A DNA stretch of 64,000 nucleotides from Veillonellaceae bacterium (GTDB taxonomy: Bacteria > Bacillota > Negativicutes > JAAYSF01): contig JAAYSF010000071.1 of assembly GCA_012523975.1 (NCBI GenBank), positions 62,001 to 126,000 of the forward strand. Reading direction: 5' to 3'. Every line of letters begins with the position of its first letter. Position 1 is the stretch's first letter. A program made the position numbers and the translations under genes. Positions 1 through 9,349 of the stretch are shown here, piece by piece. The notes under the pieces are model-generated. The model searched no databases and was not told the DNA's origin. It worked only from the letters and a program-made list of their open reading frames with translations.

Positions 1-1265
1 ACAATTCGATTGCCGCTAGTATTCACCACCTTTAGTTTAGTTCCTTGCGGTATGAATTGTCCCTCCGAAACAACATTTAGCTGTTTGCCGTCAATGGCCA
101 TTATTCCTGCCGGCCTAAGCGGAGTTATCGCAATGCCTTCTCTATCAGTATAAGCTTTGTAATCATCACTGCTTACAAAACCCTCCGCATCAGTTGCAGA
201 ATCCTTGAGAACCAATTTAGTCCACAATTTGCTAGACGGAAGCCGTTTAAGGATAAGTAGAAAAATCAGAACCGCAATAACCAAACTAGTCGCCAATAAC
301 GAGAGAGCAGCTGTAGAAGCACCTAAAACCAGAAAGAAACTAAGTAAAATTGCCGCTAAGCCACTAACGCCAAAGATTCCTACTCCAGGCGTATATAATT
401 CAACAAGTAGCAGCAACAATCCGCCAAAGAACAGAGCCAATTCCACCCAACCAGCAAAGCCAACCCACCACTGCGAAATAAAGAATAAGCCGGCAGCAAC
501 GAGTCCCACCAATGCCGCTACTCCCGTACCCGCAGTTTTAATCTCGGTTAGTATTGCCAGAATGATGATGGTGATAAGCAATGACTTCGTTGCTTCTTCC
601 GATAACCAGCCGGAAAACGTGTCCCGCCAAGACGGGGTATATTCCAATAGTTCATTGCCCGCTAATCCATAATGAGCCAAAACAGAGGCTCTGTCAGGAG
701 CTACCACATCGGCATAGCCTAAGGAGGCCGCTTGATAGTCCGTCAAGGCCACAATCTTGCCTGGCTCAGCAACCCCGACAAAACCAAGCGTCTTATCTAC
801 CATCGCTTCGGCAATTTGGGCATTACGACCTGTTTTATTTGCGGTAGCAGCGAATTCAGCCCTCAAGGCTGCAATATTTTTTTCAGTCGCCGGTATCGGT
901 TCAGCCGCTCCAATGCTGCCCCCGGGAGCAATAGCAATTTGGCGATGAGCAATGGCAATAAGAGCCCCTGCGGACCACGCCCGGTTTTTTATATAGCAAA
1001 TTGTATTTAATGGGGTTTCGCTTATCATGTCGCGAATTTTCACAGCAGCGTCTACCTGCCCACCAAAAGTATCAAGTTCTACTAATATAAATTGAGCGCC
1101 CATTGTATTAGCGTCATTTAGAGCTCGCTGAATTAACGCAGTCTGCCCACCATTAATTTCACCTTTTATATTGACAATAACTACTGGGGCCGCTTCAGCA
1201 GCTGGATGCCACAACATAGCTATTGCTATCAGAAACAGAACAAGAAGCGCCTTCATGGAACGCAT
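1..1265 (-). CDS. NfeD-family membrane serine protease (C-terminus cut by window edge)
   Basis: The frame stays open from ATG at 1265 to the window edge, giving about 421 residues without a stop. The N-terminus is a signal peptide (MRSMKALLVLFLIAIAML). A ClpP/crotonase-like domain follows, with the motif WSAGALIAIA, where the Ser of SAG is the expected nucleophile, and a downstream Lys (ANKTGRN) as candidate catalytic base. After about residue 220 come several hydrophobic segments (LLITIIILAILTEI, GLLLLLVELYTPG), then a soluble OB-fold-like tail (VSEGQFIPQGTKLKVV). This is the long NfeD architecture: a membrane protease acting outside the membrane, often beside stomatin/SPFH proteins. Its partner, if any, lies outside the window. 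GGGGGTGAG precedes the ATG. Confidence 0.85.
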   Translation of the reverse strand, partial: MRSMKALLVLFLIAIAMLWHPAAEAAPVVIVNIKGEINGGQTALIQRALNDANTMGAQFILVELDTFGGQVDAAVKIRDMISETPLNTICYIKNRAWSAGALIAIAHRQIAIAPGGSIGAAEPIPATEKNIAALRAEFAATANKTGRNAQIAEAMVDKTLGFVGVAEPGKIVALTDYQAASLGYADVVAPDRASVLAHYGLAGNELLEYTPSWRDTFSGWLSEEATKSLLITIIILAILTEIKTAGTGVAALVGLVAAGLFFISQWWVGFAGWVELALFFGGLLLLLVELYTPGVGIFGVSGLAAILLSFFLVLGASTAALSLLATSLVIAVLIFLLILKRLPSSKLWTKLVLKDSATDAEGFVSSDDYKAYTDREGIAITPLRPAGIMAIDGKQLNVVSEGQFIPQGTKLKVVNTSGNRI

Positions 1266-1352
1266 TTACTCACCCCCATTCAATTGTATATATAGTTTAT
1301 TCCCTACTAGGTACCCCAATACCTCTCTGCCGATGATATCAGGCATAAAATT

Positions 1353-1382
1353 AAATCCGGCACCGTATTCGGTACCGGATTT
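1353..1382 (-). terminator. Intrinsic terminator after yqeY
   Basis: A 13-bp inverted repeat (AAATCCGGCACCG / CGGTACCGGATTT, one mismatch) with a 4-base loop starts just after the yqeY stop. On the minus strand it is followed by AATTTT. It probably ends the long dnaK-rpsU-yqeY transcription unit. Confidence 0.7.
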
Positions 1383-1384
1383 AA

Positions 1385-1837
1385 CTATTTATTCAATAAT
1401 TCACGTACAATGGCGTTAACCATTTTACCATCAGCGCGACCTTTAACCTTAGGCATTAGCACGGCCATAACCTTACCCATTTCTTTGGGACCAGAAGCCT
1501 GAGTAGAGTCAACAGCTTCCGTTACTAAACTGCGAACTTCCGCTTCACTTAATTGTTCGGGGAGGTACTGCGTCAGAATTTCAATTTCCTGCTGAAGGCT
1601 CTGCACTAAATCAGTACGGTTAGCTTTTTGGAACTCTTCTAGCGAGTCCCGACGCATTTTAACTTCTTTTGCTAATACCTCTAGAACCTCTTCCTCAGAG
1701 AGTTCCTTTTTTCGATCAATTTCCACATTTTTTATATTGGCACGTACCATGCGGATAACCGAAAGACGCAACTTTCCTGCTTCTTTATCCTTCATGGCCT
1801 GCTTCATGTCTTCAGTCAATCGCTCTTTTAGCGACAT
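1385..1837 (-). CDS. yqeY: GatB/YqeY domain-containing protein
   Basis: The 150-residue product has the typical YqeY start (MSLKERLTEDMKQAMKDKEAG) and tail (MGKVMAVLMPKVKGRADGK). It resembles the tRNA-binding C-terminal domain of GatB, the amidotransferase subunit that makes Gln-tRNA or Asn-tRNA, but it stands alone and its exact role is not settled. The length equals the family norm. CGGAGG lies seven bases before the ATG. It follows rpsU directly, the usual rpsU-yqeY pairing in Firmicutes, which supports a link to translation. Confidence 0.93.
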   Translation of the reverse strand: MSLKERLTEDMKQAMKDKEAGKLRLSVIRMVRANIKNVEIDRKKELSEEEVLEVLAKEVKMRRDSLEEFQKANRTDLVQSLQQEIEILTQYLPEQLSEAEVRSLVTEAVDSTQASGPKEMGKVMAVLMPKVKGRADGKMVNAIVRELLNK

Positions 1838-1854
1838 TCTTAATACCTCCGAAA

Positions 1855-2031
1855 CTAATTAAACTTACGTTTACGGGCTGCTTCGGACTTCTTCTTTCTT
1901 TTTACACTGGGCTTCTCGTAATGCTCGCGTTTTCTAACTTCAGCGAGAGTACCAGCTTTTTGGCAAGTGCGCTTAAACCGGCGGAGTGCACTATCGATTG
2001 TTTCGTTTTTGCCTACCTTCACTTCTGACAT
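1855..2031 (-). CDS. rpsU: 30S ribosomal protein S21
   Basis: A 58-residue basic protein starting [19 protein letters not shown] and ending RKRKFN matches bacterial S21 over its whole length. S21 sits on the 30S platform near the anti-SD end of 16S rRNA and helps start translation. The ATG at 2031 follows a purine-rich SD (GGGAGGGAGAAACAG). It lies 18 bases before yqeY and downstream of the HIT gene, as in many Firmicutes where rpsU trails the dnaK-prmA-rsmE-mtaB cluster. Confidence 0.96.
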   Translation of the reverse strand: MSEVKVGKNETIDSALRRFKRTCQKAGTLAEVRKREHYEKPSVKRKKKSEAARKRKFN

Positions 2032-2125
2032 CTGTTTCTCCCTCCCTCCACTATGCCGTTACGGGAAGTGTACTTGTTCACATACACCTAAGTATTATAT
2101 ACGGAAAATATATTAATTGTCAATA

Positions 2126-2473
2126 TTAGCCTGGGGGCCAGGTCATAAATCTTCCCCCAAGAATATGCCAGTGTAAATGCTGAACTGTCTGCCCGCCATT
2201 ATCTTTGGTATTAACTACCAGGCGAAATCCGTCATCAGCTAAGCCTAACTGGCTAGCTATCTTTGGTATTGTCAGCATAATGTGAGCTAGTAAATCACTA
2301 TCTTCAGACTGTAGCTCAAGAAGGTTAGCAATATGCTTTTTAGGAATTATCAAAGCATGCACAGGAGCTGCTGGGTTTATATCCGGAAATGCAAGCATAA
2401 ACTCGTCTTCATAAATAACCTTTGCCGGTAATTCCTTGGCCGCGATTTTGCAAAAAATACAATCTTGCCGCAT
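2126..2473 (-). CDS. HIT family nucleotide-binding protein (HinT-like)
   Basis: The 115-residue product carries the histidine triad H99-L-H101-W-H103, followed by ILGGRFMTWPPG, the standard end of HinT-type purine nucleoside phosphoramidases. An N-terminal CIFC motif (residues 5-8) is the usual start, and some family members bind zinc there. Such enzymes hydrolyse AMP-lysine and other aminoacyl adenylates in the cytoplasm; the real substrate cannot be read here. The ATG at 2473 was preferred over a GTG nine bases upstream because that GTG overlaps the SD (GAGGGGG). Confidence 0.92.
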   Translation of the reverse strand: MRQDCIFCKIAAKELPAKVIYEDEFMLAFPDINPAAPVHALIIPKKHIANLLELQSEDSDLLAHIMLTIPKIASQLGLADDGFRLVVNTKDNGGQTVQHLHWHILGGRFMTWPPG

Positions 2474-2583
2474 AAGGCACACCCCCTCTCATTATGCAAC
2501 TTAAACTTAAGTAATATACAGTATAAACCAGTATTCTGCCTATTTATATCATAATCCTTCAAAAAAGTTCACCCACTGGAAAA

Positions 2584-3882
2584 TTAATCAATAATCGTTC
2601 CCCAAAGCCCATCTTTATAGATTTTATCAACTTGTACTTTCTTCACACTGCCAGCCAAATCAGCATGTCCGCTGGCATAAACTCTGATATAGTTGCCAGC
2701 TAATCCATCAACAATCCCTTCTTGTTCTGTTTCAAACAGAACCGAAACATTTGTACCAATAAACTGCTTCTCGAAATCGGCTGTTTTTCTAACGGCAAGT
2801 TCTCCCATTGCCTGAGCACGATATTTTTTAGTTTCTTCGGTTACTTGGTTAGGATAATCGGCTGCAGGGGTCCCACTCCTCCGTGAATAGGGGAAGATGT
2901 GCATCCGCGAAAAATTCATGCTATCGACAAATCGAAGAGCGTTATTAAACATCTCGTCAGTCTCGCCCGGAAACCCGACAATTATATCTGTGGATATAGC
3001 TATTCCAGGAATTTGTTGGCGGATATTCTCTATTAATGCTTTATATTCTTGCGTAGTGTAATGCCTGTTCATTGCCGCAAGAATACTGTCATCACCGGCT
3101 TGCAGCGGCAAATGCAGGTGCTGGCATAATTTTGGTTCACTGCCCATCAGCCCAATAAGCTCGTCTGAAACCTCAATGGATTCCAATGACCCCAAACGCA
3201 GTCTTATAAGACCATTTACTGAAAGAACTGCTTTTACAGCGTCGACCAAAGAAGTTTCATTATCAAGGTCCTGACCGTAGGCACCAAGATGAATTCCAGT
3301 CAGGACAACTTCCTTGAAACCGGCGTAAACTAACTTCTGCGCTTCGGCACTGATACTATCTAAAGACCGGGAACGCAGCGGGCCGCGCGCATATGGAATA
3401 ATACAGTATGTACAAAAATTAGTGCAGCCTTCTTGAATTTTTAAAAAAGCGCGGGTCCGGCCTGGCATATTAAAAAGTGGTATATCTTCGAAGGTATCGG
3501 CTGACATAATATCGGTTACAGCATTTACTTTACTTCTTGACGCAGCTGCTTCTTCAACAAGTTCAACTATGCGGTGGCGTTCACGCGTACCAACAATGAC
3601 ATCTACTCCTTCAATGGCTTGTACCTCTTCAGGGGATACCTGGGCATAGCAACCCGTTACCGCAATTATGGCCTTGGGATTAAGCCGGTTTGCGCGCCGA
3701 ATAACCTGGCGGGACTTTTTTTCCCCTAAGTGAGTAACCGAGCAAGTATTAATAATATAAACGTCAGCCTCCGTTTCGAAACTAACAATACTATATCCCT
3801 TCTGTTTAAACAGACCTTCCATAACTTCGGTTTCAAATTGGTTTACTTTGCATCCTAAAGTAGTAAAAGCAACACTTGGCAC
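2584..3882 (-). CDS. mtaB: tRNA (N6-L-threonylcarbamoyladenosine(37)-C2)-methylthiotransferase
   Basis: This 432-residue methylthiotransferase has three domains. The N-terminal UPF0004 domain carries cluster cysteines C11, C47 and C78. The radical SAM domain has C153-x3-C157-x2-C160 (CTNFCTYC). A C-terminal TRAM-like domain binds the tRNA. MtaB adds a methylthio group to t6A at position 37 of tRNAs reading ANN codons. The start TLGCKVNQFETE is the MtaB/YqeV pattern, unlike MiaB or RimO. It starts with GTG behind GGGAGG and lies 21 bases after rsmE, the same order as B. subtilis yqeT-yqeU-yqeV. Confidence 0.95.
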   Translation of the reverse strand: MPSVAFTTLGCKVNQFETEVMEGLFKQKGYSIVSFETEADVYIINTCSVTHLGEKKSRQVIRRANRLNPKAIIAVTGCYAQVSPEEVQAIEGVDVIVGTRERHRIVELVEEAAASRSKVNAVTDIMSADTFEDIPLFNMPGRTRAFLKIQEGCTNFCTYCIIPYARGPLRSRSLDSISAEAQKLVYAGFKEVVLTGIHLGAYGQDLDNETSLVDAVKAVLSVNGLIRLRLGSLESIEVSDELIGLMGSEPKLCQHLHLPLQAGDDSILAAMNRHYTTQEYKALIENIRQQIPGIAISTDIIVGFPGETDEMFNNALRFVDSMNFSRMHIFPYSRRSGTPAADYPNQVTEETKKYRAQAMGELAVRKTADFEKQFIGTNVSVLFETEQEGIVDGLAGNYIRVYASGHADLAGSVKKVQVDKIYKDGLWGTIID

Positions 3883-3903
3883 GCTATATCCTCCCAGTAG
3901 TTT

Positions 3904-4638
3904 CTAGCCTCCAAGGTCGCCACAGGCATACATAACAGCTGCCACAGCGGCCACAGACGCTGTCTCGGTACGCAAAATCCGCGGCCCCATTGTAGCGATT
4001 GCTGCACCTCGCCGGCTTGCTAGCCCGACTTCCTCGTCGCTGAATCCACCCTCTGGACCAACGATAATAGCAATAGCTTCAGCGTGGGACATTGTTAATA
4101 TGTCTCGCAGCCGCACCTTGGTCTGCCCTTCGTAGAGCATTATTATTTCAGCCTTGCCCTCAAGACTTGATAGTACTTCATGTAAACTTTGAATATTTGA
4201 AATCTGCGGTATAAGGCTACGCCGGCACTGTTTAGCTGCCTCTGCCGCTATCTTTTGCCAACGCTCAACGCGCGCCGCTTTCTTTTGATCTGTATATTGG
4301 ACAACGCTATGGGCAGCGTGCATGGGTATAACCTTATAAACTCCAAGTTCTACTGCCTTTTGTACGATATAGTCCATCTTATCGCTTTTCGGCAATCCTT
4401 GGACTAAAATTATCTTAACTGGCGGCTCCTTATTATCATCGATGACGGCTGTCAAACTCAGCATAACTTCGCTGCTTGTAATAGACTTAATAACAGCAAC
4501 TGCTGCACTGCCATCGGGTGCAACAACAACACAACTATCTCCCACCTGCATTCTAAGCACTTTGCCAATGTGGCGGACATCGTCACCAGTAATCAGAATT
4601 TCGGGCGCTAACGGTGAATTGATAAAAAAGCGGCGCAC
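3904..4638 (-). CDS. rsmE: 16S rRNA (uracil(1498)-N(3))-methyltransferase
   Basis: The 244-residue protein has the RsmE layout: an N-terminal PUA-like domain (HIGKVLRMQVGD) and a C-terminal SPOUT methyltransferase knot with IIVGPEGGFSDEE and a final RILRTETA SAM-binding loop. It methylates U1498 of 16S rRNA in the assembled 30S subunit. It starts with GTG immediately after the prmA stop, so the two are probably translationally coupled. Length and neighbours are typical. Confidence 0.95.
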   Translation of the reverse strand: MRRFFINSPLAPEILITGDDVRHIGKVLRMQVGDSCVVVAPDGSAAVAVIKSITSSEVMLSLTAVIDDNKEPPVKIILVQGLPKSDKMDYIVQKAVELGVYKVIPMHAAHSVVQYTDQKKAARVERWQKIAAEAAKQCRRSLIPQISNIQSLHEVLSSLEGKAEIIMLYEGQTKVRLRDILTMSHAEAIAIIVGPEGGFSDEEVGLASRRGAAIATMGPRILRTETASVAAVAAVMYACGDLGG

Positions 4639-5577
4639 TTAATGCTCCCCCTTGCTAACTACCACCGCGACCCAGCCGCCTTCCTCCAAAACCTTTTCAA
4701 TTACAAGGTTTTGGTCAACAATGGCGGTGCTGACATCGCTCAACCGTTCAGATATAATGCCGCTAGCAATAAAGTAGCCATTATCATTTAAATAATCTGG
4801 AATATCAGGAGCCATTTTTATAATAACATCGGCAATTATGTTAGCAATTACGACATCGGCTTTGCCGTTTATCCCAGTCAGCAAATCCCCCTGCGCTACT
4901 TTAACAATGTTTTGGACATTGTTAATAGCAACGTTTTCACAGGCAACCCGTACTGCCACTAAGTCAAGATCAACAGCTTCAACCTTCGCTGCCCCGAGTT
5001 TTGCCGCCGCTATTGACAAAATTCCGGAACCTGTGCCGATATCAAAAACAGTAACACCTGGTCTAATTACATCTTCCAGACAGCGACAGCACATCGCGGT
5101 AGTATGGTGTGTACCCGTGCCAAAGGCCATACCGGGATCGAGTTCAATTACCAGATCATCGTCTCTCGCTTGATACTCTTCCCATGAGGGTTTAATAACA
5201 ATACGTTCACCAATCTTCACAGGATGAAAATATTCTTTCCAAGCTGAAGACCAGTCTTCCTCATTTACTTCATGACAATTAAAAATACCACTGCCCCGAT
5301 CTAAGTTATGAACAGCTAATTCATTAAACAGTCTTTTAAACAAACGAAGCTTTTCATCCAATTGATCATCGGCCGGCAGATACGCCTTAACGGTCACCGT
5401 CTCGGTATCAGTAAATTCCGGAATGTCAGTGTAATCCCAAGCACCTGAGCGACGATATGAGTTTACAAGTTCGGGATCTTCGATGACTACACCACTTGAG
5501 CCTAACTCATGGAAAATATTAGCTACGGCCTCTGTAGCCTCATGACTTGTCTGAATACTAATCTCGGCCCATTTCAT
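4639..5577 (-). CDS. prmA: Ribosomal protein L11 methyltransferase
   Basis: The 312-residue product has the PrmA start (MKWAEISIQTSHEATEAV), the SAM-binding motif VFDIGTGSGILSIAA and the family sequence ANIIADVI, matching the NPPY-like position of L11 methyltransferases. PrmA trimethylates lysines and the N-terminus of ribosomal protein L11. The ATG follows AAGGGGG. Its place directly after dnaJ is the conserved Firmicutes arrangement, so it is probably co-transcribed with the heat-shock genes. Confidence 0.95.
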   Translation of the reverse strand: MKWAEISIQTSHEATEAVANIFHELGSSGVVIEDPELVNSYRRSGAWDYTDIPEFTDTETVTVKAYLPADDQLDEKLRLFKRLFNELAVHNLDRGSGIFNCHEVNEEDWSSAWKEYFHPVKIGERIVIKPSWEEYQARDDDLVIELDPGMAFGTGTHHTTAMCCRCLEDVIRPGVTVFDIGTGSGILSIAAAKLGAAKVEAVDLDLVAVRVACENVAINNVQNIVKVAQGDLLTGINGKADVVIANIIADVIIKMAPDIPDYLNDNGYFIASGIISERLSDVSTAIVDQNLVIEKVLEEGGWVAVVVSKGEH

Positions 5578-5606
5578 GATAATCCCCCTTATCCCGAATT
5601 GTTAAC

Positions 5607-6740
5607 TTATACCCCAAAAACATCTTTTACCTTCTTGAAAAAGGTCTTTTGCTCTGGGTTTACATTGTCACCGCACGTTTTGGCAAATTCCCGGAGTAAA
5701 TCTTTCTGCTTATCGGTGAGTTTCTGAGGCGTAAGCACTTTAACTCTGACATGCTGGTCACCGCGGCCATGGCCTCGCAAGTGAGGAATTCCTTTTTCCC
5801 TTAGCCTAAAAATGGTTCCAGACTGAGTTCCCTCTGGAATCCTGAGCTTTAATTTTCCGTCAAGAGTAGGTACATCGATTTCATCACCAAGCGCCGCCTG
5901 AACAAAATTAATCGGCACATCACAAATTATATCGCTACCTTCTCGCGTAAACAGTTTGTGCGGTTTTACGAAAATATAAACATACAAATCGCCTGGAGGG
6001 CCTCCCCGCTGCCCCGCCTCACCTTCGTGTGCAACCCGCAAGCGTGACCCATTATCAACGCCTGCCGGAATTTTTATTTTTATATTTCGCCGCTTGCGAA
6101 CCTTGCCCTTCCCGTGACATTCTTTACAAGGCGTACGGACAATCCGACCTTCACCATTACAACGATCACAGGCCTTGACATTTACCATCCGGCCAAACGG
6201 GGTATTCTGCACCACTTGAACCTGACCGGTACCTTTGCAATGCTGACAAGTTTCTGGATGCGTTCCAGGTGCCGCCCCGGTCCCTTGGCAGGCATTACAC
6301 TCCTCGGTGCGAGGAATCTGAATTTCATTCTCCACACCAAACGCAGCTTGTTCAAATGTAATTTCCATATCATAACGCAAATCAGCGCCCTTTTCCGGAC
6401 CATTCTGACGTCCGCCAAAGCCAAAGCCTGACTGACCAAAAAACATATCAAATATATCTGAGAAGCCACCGCCCGGTCCGCCAAAACCTTGCTGACCAGC
6501 TCCTGCCCCACCTTCAAATGCCGCGTGACCAAACTGGTCATATTGGGCGCGCCGCCCCGAATCAGACAATACTTCATATGCTTCATTGATCTCTTTAAAC
6601 TTTTCTTCAGCTTCTTTAGGATTATTACGGTTAACGTCAGGATGGTATTTACGGGCTAGTTTGCGAAACGCTTTCTTTATTTCGTCATCTGATGCTGTCC
6701 TGGATACGCCTAAAACCTCATAATAGTCGCGTTTACTCAC
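5607..6740 (-). CDS. dnaJ: Chaperone DnaJ (Hsp40)
   Basis: The 377-residue protein has an N-terminal J domain with HPD at 33-35, a Gly/Phe-rich linker, and four CxxCxGxG zinc-binding repeats ([32 protein letters not shown]). C-terminal substrate-binding domains follow. DnaJ delivers unfolded proteins to DnaK and stimulates its ATPase. The GTG at 6740 encodes the family start ([12 protein letters not shown]) and has AGGATGG upstream. The frame stays open 29 codons further, but that stretch covers the dnaK-dnaJ spacer and is unlike DnaJ. Confidence 0.96.
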   Translation of the reverse strand: MSKRDYYEVLGVSRTASDDEIKKAFRKLARKYHPDVNRNNPKEAEEKFKEINEAYEVLSDSGRRAQYDQFGHAAFEGGAGAGQQGFGGPGGGFSDIFDMFFGQSGFGFGGRQNGPEKGADLRYDMEITFEQAAFGVENEIQIPRTEECNACQGTGAAPGTHPETCQHCKGTGQVQVVQNTPFGRMVNVKACDRCNGEGRIVRTPCKECHGKGKVRKRRNIKIKIPAGVDNGSRLRVAHEGEAGQRGGPPGDLYVYIFVKPHKLFTREGSDIICDVPINFVQAALGDEIDVPTLDGKLKLRIPEGTQSGTIFRLREKGIPHLRGHGRGDQHVRVKVLTPQKLTDKQKDLLREFAKTCGDNVNPEQKTFFKKVKDVFGV

Positions 6741-6796
6741 ATTGCACCATCCTATTACAATTTTGGGATAATACCCCAAAGTCCTTAAACATAGCT

Positions 6797-6821
6797 CTCC
6801 GGCCCTGTATAAGAGCCGGAG
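6797..6821 (-). other. GC-rich hairpin between dnaK and dnaJ
   Basis: A 7-bp perfect inverted repeat (CTCCGGC / GCCGGAG) with an 11-base loop lies in the 119-base dnaK-dnaJ spacer. No run of U follows it on the minus strand, so it is not a standard terminator. It could be an mRNA processing or stability element that makes dnaJ expression differ from dnaK. That role is a guess. Confidence 0.4.
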
Positions 6822-6859
6822 TCGCATTTGTATTACTAGGTTCTTGACTAATCTATGCT

Positions 6860-8692
6860 CTACTTCTTATCTTCGTCAACTACTTCAGCGTCAATGATTT
6901 TCTCGTCTTTGCCAGCGCCTTGATGAGGCTGGTCTTGCGCTTGAGTGCCCTCAGCACCTTCAGTCTTGCTATAAACAGCTGCAGTTAATTCGTAAAGCGG
7001 TTTGGTCAGTTCTTCGGTATCGGCTTTAATCTTTTCGATATCGCCGCCTTTAATCGTTTCTTTGAGATTATCAGCAGCCTGCTGAACCTTATCTACCAAA
7101 GCTTTATCGGCCTTATCGCCCATTTCCTTAATAGTTTTTTCAGCTTGGTATACTAGTGAATCGGCGTTATTTCGAACTTCTACTTCTTCTTTGCGTTTTT
7201 TATCTTCAGCCGCGTTAGCTTCGGCCTCTTTGACCATGCGCTCAATGTCCTCTTTGCTCATACCGCCAGAGGAAGTAATTGTAATTTTCTGTTCCTTGCC
7301 GGTGCCAAGGTCTTTTGCTGATACATGGACAATACCATTAGCGTCGATATCAAAGGTAACTTCAATGCGGGGAACGCCGCGCGGAGCCGGAGGAATACCT
7401 GATAATTCAAAACGTCCAAGTGTTTTGTTATATGACGCCATTTCCCGCTCACCTTGAAGCACATGAATATCAACCGACGGCTGATTATCAGCAGCAGTTG
7501 AGAAGATTTGGCTTTTCGATGTTGGTATTGTTGTATTGCGTTCAATAATTTTTGTGAATACTCCGCCTAACGTCTCAATGCCCAATGAAAGCGGAGTTAC
7601 GTCTAAGAGAAGTACATCTTTAACTTCGCCAACTAGTACACCGGCCTGAATAGCTGCACCGATAGCAACACATTCGTCCGGGTTCACGCCGCGATGCGGC
7701 TCTTTGCCAAGTGATTTTTTAATTGCTTCCTGTACGGCTGGAATTCGCGTAGAACCGCCAACCAGAATAACTTTATCGATATCTTTCGCTGATAGCCCGG
7801 CATCACTAAGCGCCTGCCGAGTTGGCCCCATTGTCGCTTCTACCAAATCTGCAGTCAATTCATCAAACTTAGCACGGCTCAAGTTAAGATCCAAATGTTT
7901 AGGTCCAGTTTGATCAGCAGTAATAAACGGCAAGTTAATATTTGTAGTTAAAACACCTGACAGTTCAATTTTGGCTTTTTCAGCAGCTTCTCTTAGCCGT
8001 TGCACAGCCATTTTATCATTAGAAAGGTCAATACCATTTTCTTTCTTGAATTCAGCGATTAACCAATTCATGATACGCTCGTCAAAATCGTCACCGCCCA
8101 AACGGTTATTACCGCTTGTCGCCTTAACTTCGAATACGCCGTCGCCAAGTTCAAGAATGGATACGTCAAAAGTACCGCCGCCAAGGTCAAATACTAAAAT
8201 TGTATGGTCATCGCCCTTATCCATGCCATAAGCTAATGATGCGGCTGTAGGTTCGTTAATAATACGCAATACTTCTAATCCCGCAATTGTACCAGCGTCC
8301 TTGGTTGCCTGGCGCTGGCTGTCGCTAAAATAAGCCGGAACAGTGATAACTGCTTGAGTAACAGTTTCACCTAGGTAAGCTTCAGCATCTGATTTTAGTT
8401 TTTGCAGAACCATAGCCGAAATTTGCTGCGGATTATAGTCCTTGTCGTCAATTTTTACTTTATGGTCAGTTCCCATATAACGCTTTATGGAACTTATTGT
8501 GCGTTCCGGATTTGAAACAGCCTGACGTTTAGCCAGCTGTCCAACAAGACGTTCTCCCGTTTTGGAAAAACCGACAACAGAAGGTGTTAATCTATTTCCT
8601 TCAGCGTTAGCAATAACTATAGGCTCACCGCCTTCCATTACTGCTACAACTGAATTTGTCGTACCTAAGTCAATTCCAATAACCTTTGCCAT
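6860..8692 (-). CDS. dnaK: Molecular chaperone DnaK (Hsp70)
   Basis: The 610-residue protein starts [21 protein letters not shown], the phosphate-1 motif. It has the phosphate-2 motif [12 protein letters not shown], the adenosine motif [13 protein letters not shown], the linker [15 protein letters not shown] and a C-terminal lid ending in an acidic EVVDEDKK tail, which is typical. The ATP-dependent chaperone binds exposed hydrophobic peptides. Like other Firmicute DnaK proteins it appears to lack the 24-residue insertion seen in Gram-negative ATPase domains. AAAGGAGG precedes the ATG. Transcription is expected to be under HrcA/CIRCE control. Confidence 0.98.
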   Translation of the reverse strand: MAKVIGIDLGTTNSVVAVMEGGEPIVIANAEGNRLTPSVVGFSKTGERLVGQLAKRQAVSNPERTISSIKRYMGTDHKVKIDDKDYNPQQISAMVLQKLKSDAEAYLGETVTQAVITVPAYFSDSQRQATKDAGTIAGLEVLRIINEPTAASLAYGMDKGDDHTILVFDLGGGTFDVSILELGDGVFEVKATSGNNRLGGDDFDERIMNWLIAEFKKENGIDLSNDKMAVQRLREAAEKAKIELSGVLTTNINLPFITADQTGPKHLDLNLSRAKFDELTADLVEATMGPTRQALSDAGLSAKDIDKVILVGGSTRIPAVQEAIKKSLGKEPHRGVNPDECVAIGAAIQAGVLVGEVKDVLLLDVTPLSLGIETLGGVFTKIIERNTTIPTSKSQIFSTAADNQPSVDIHVLQGEREMASYNKTLGRFELSGIPPAPRGVPRIEVTFDIDANGIVHVSAKDLGTGKEQKITITSSGGMSKEDIERMVKEAEANAAEDKKRKEEVEVRNNADSLVYQAEKTIKEMGDKADKALVDKVQQAADNLKETIKGGDIEKIKADTEELTKPLYELTAAVYSKTEGAEGTQAQDQPHQGAGKDEKIIDAEVVDEDKK

Positions 8693-8719
8693 TGTAAAAT
8701 CCTCCTTTAATACTATCCA

Positions 8720-9286
8720 TTAGTTTACTGCTACTTTAACCATACTAGGTCTGATCACTCTACCACGGACTATGTAGCCTTTTTGTAACTCCTCGGTAAT
8801 AGTTCCATCTTCCTTATCACTATCTTCAACCCTCGCTACAGCCTCATGACGTTCCGGGTTAAAAGTTTCTCCTACAGCCTGTATAGGAGCTAATCCATTT
8901 TTCTCCAATATGCCAATCAATTGGCGGAAAATCAATTCTATTCCGGATTTTAAACCGGCTGCATCTTGAGTCTCCCCTGCAGCAAGGGCGCGTTCAAAAT
9001 TGTCAAGCACAGGCAATAATTCTAGAATTATTGCTTGAACAACAATATTTGAAAGTTCTTCCTTCTCTTGTCGGGTACGGCGGCGAAAATTATCAAAATC
9101 CGCCTGGAGACGTTTTATGCGCTCTGTACTTTCATCTAATAGGCGATTTTTCTCTTCGATCGCAGCCAATATTTTGTTGATTTCTTGGTTGTCAACATAA
9201 CTCTCTTTATCATTTAATTCCGTTTTATCGACATTTTCAGCAACTGAGTCGGCTTGATTCTGTTCTTGTCGAAGCTCTTCTGTCAA
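8720..9286 (-). CDS. grpE: Nucleotide exchange factor GrpE
   Basis: The 188-residue protein has a charged N-terminal tail, a long coiled coil (about residues 35-85, ending NFRRRTRQEKEEL), and the GrpE head with FNPERHEAV and a final GYIVRGRVIRPSMVKV. GrpE is the dimeric ADP-release factor for DnaK. It starts with TTG after GAGGTG. It is separated from dnaK by 27 bases. In most Firmicutes it follows hrcA directly, but here a chaperonin gene lies between. Confidence 0.96.
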   Translation of the reverse strand: MTEELRQEQNQADSVAENVDKTELNDKESYVDNQEINKILAAIEEKNRLLDESTERIKRLQADFDNFRRRTRQEKEELSNIVVQAIILELLPVLDNFERALAAGETQDAAGLKSGIELIFRQLIGILEKNGLAPIQAVGETFNPERHEAVARVEDSDKEDGTITEELQKGYIVRGRVIRPSMVKVAVN

Positions 9287-9349
9287 TTATGTCACCTCGC
9301 ATAATGTTCACTTTTTTTGCCGGACATACCGGCTAATAGCCCTAATATT

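Noticed and set aside
205-1010. Several plus-strand ORFs opposite the nfeD gene
   Set aside because: They are antisense shadows; the minus strand encodes a clear signal peptide, protease motif and membrane spans.
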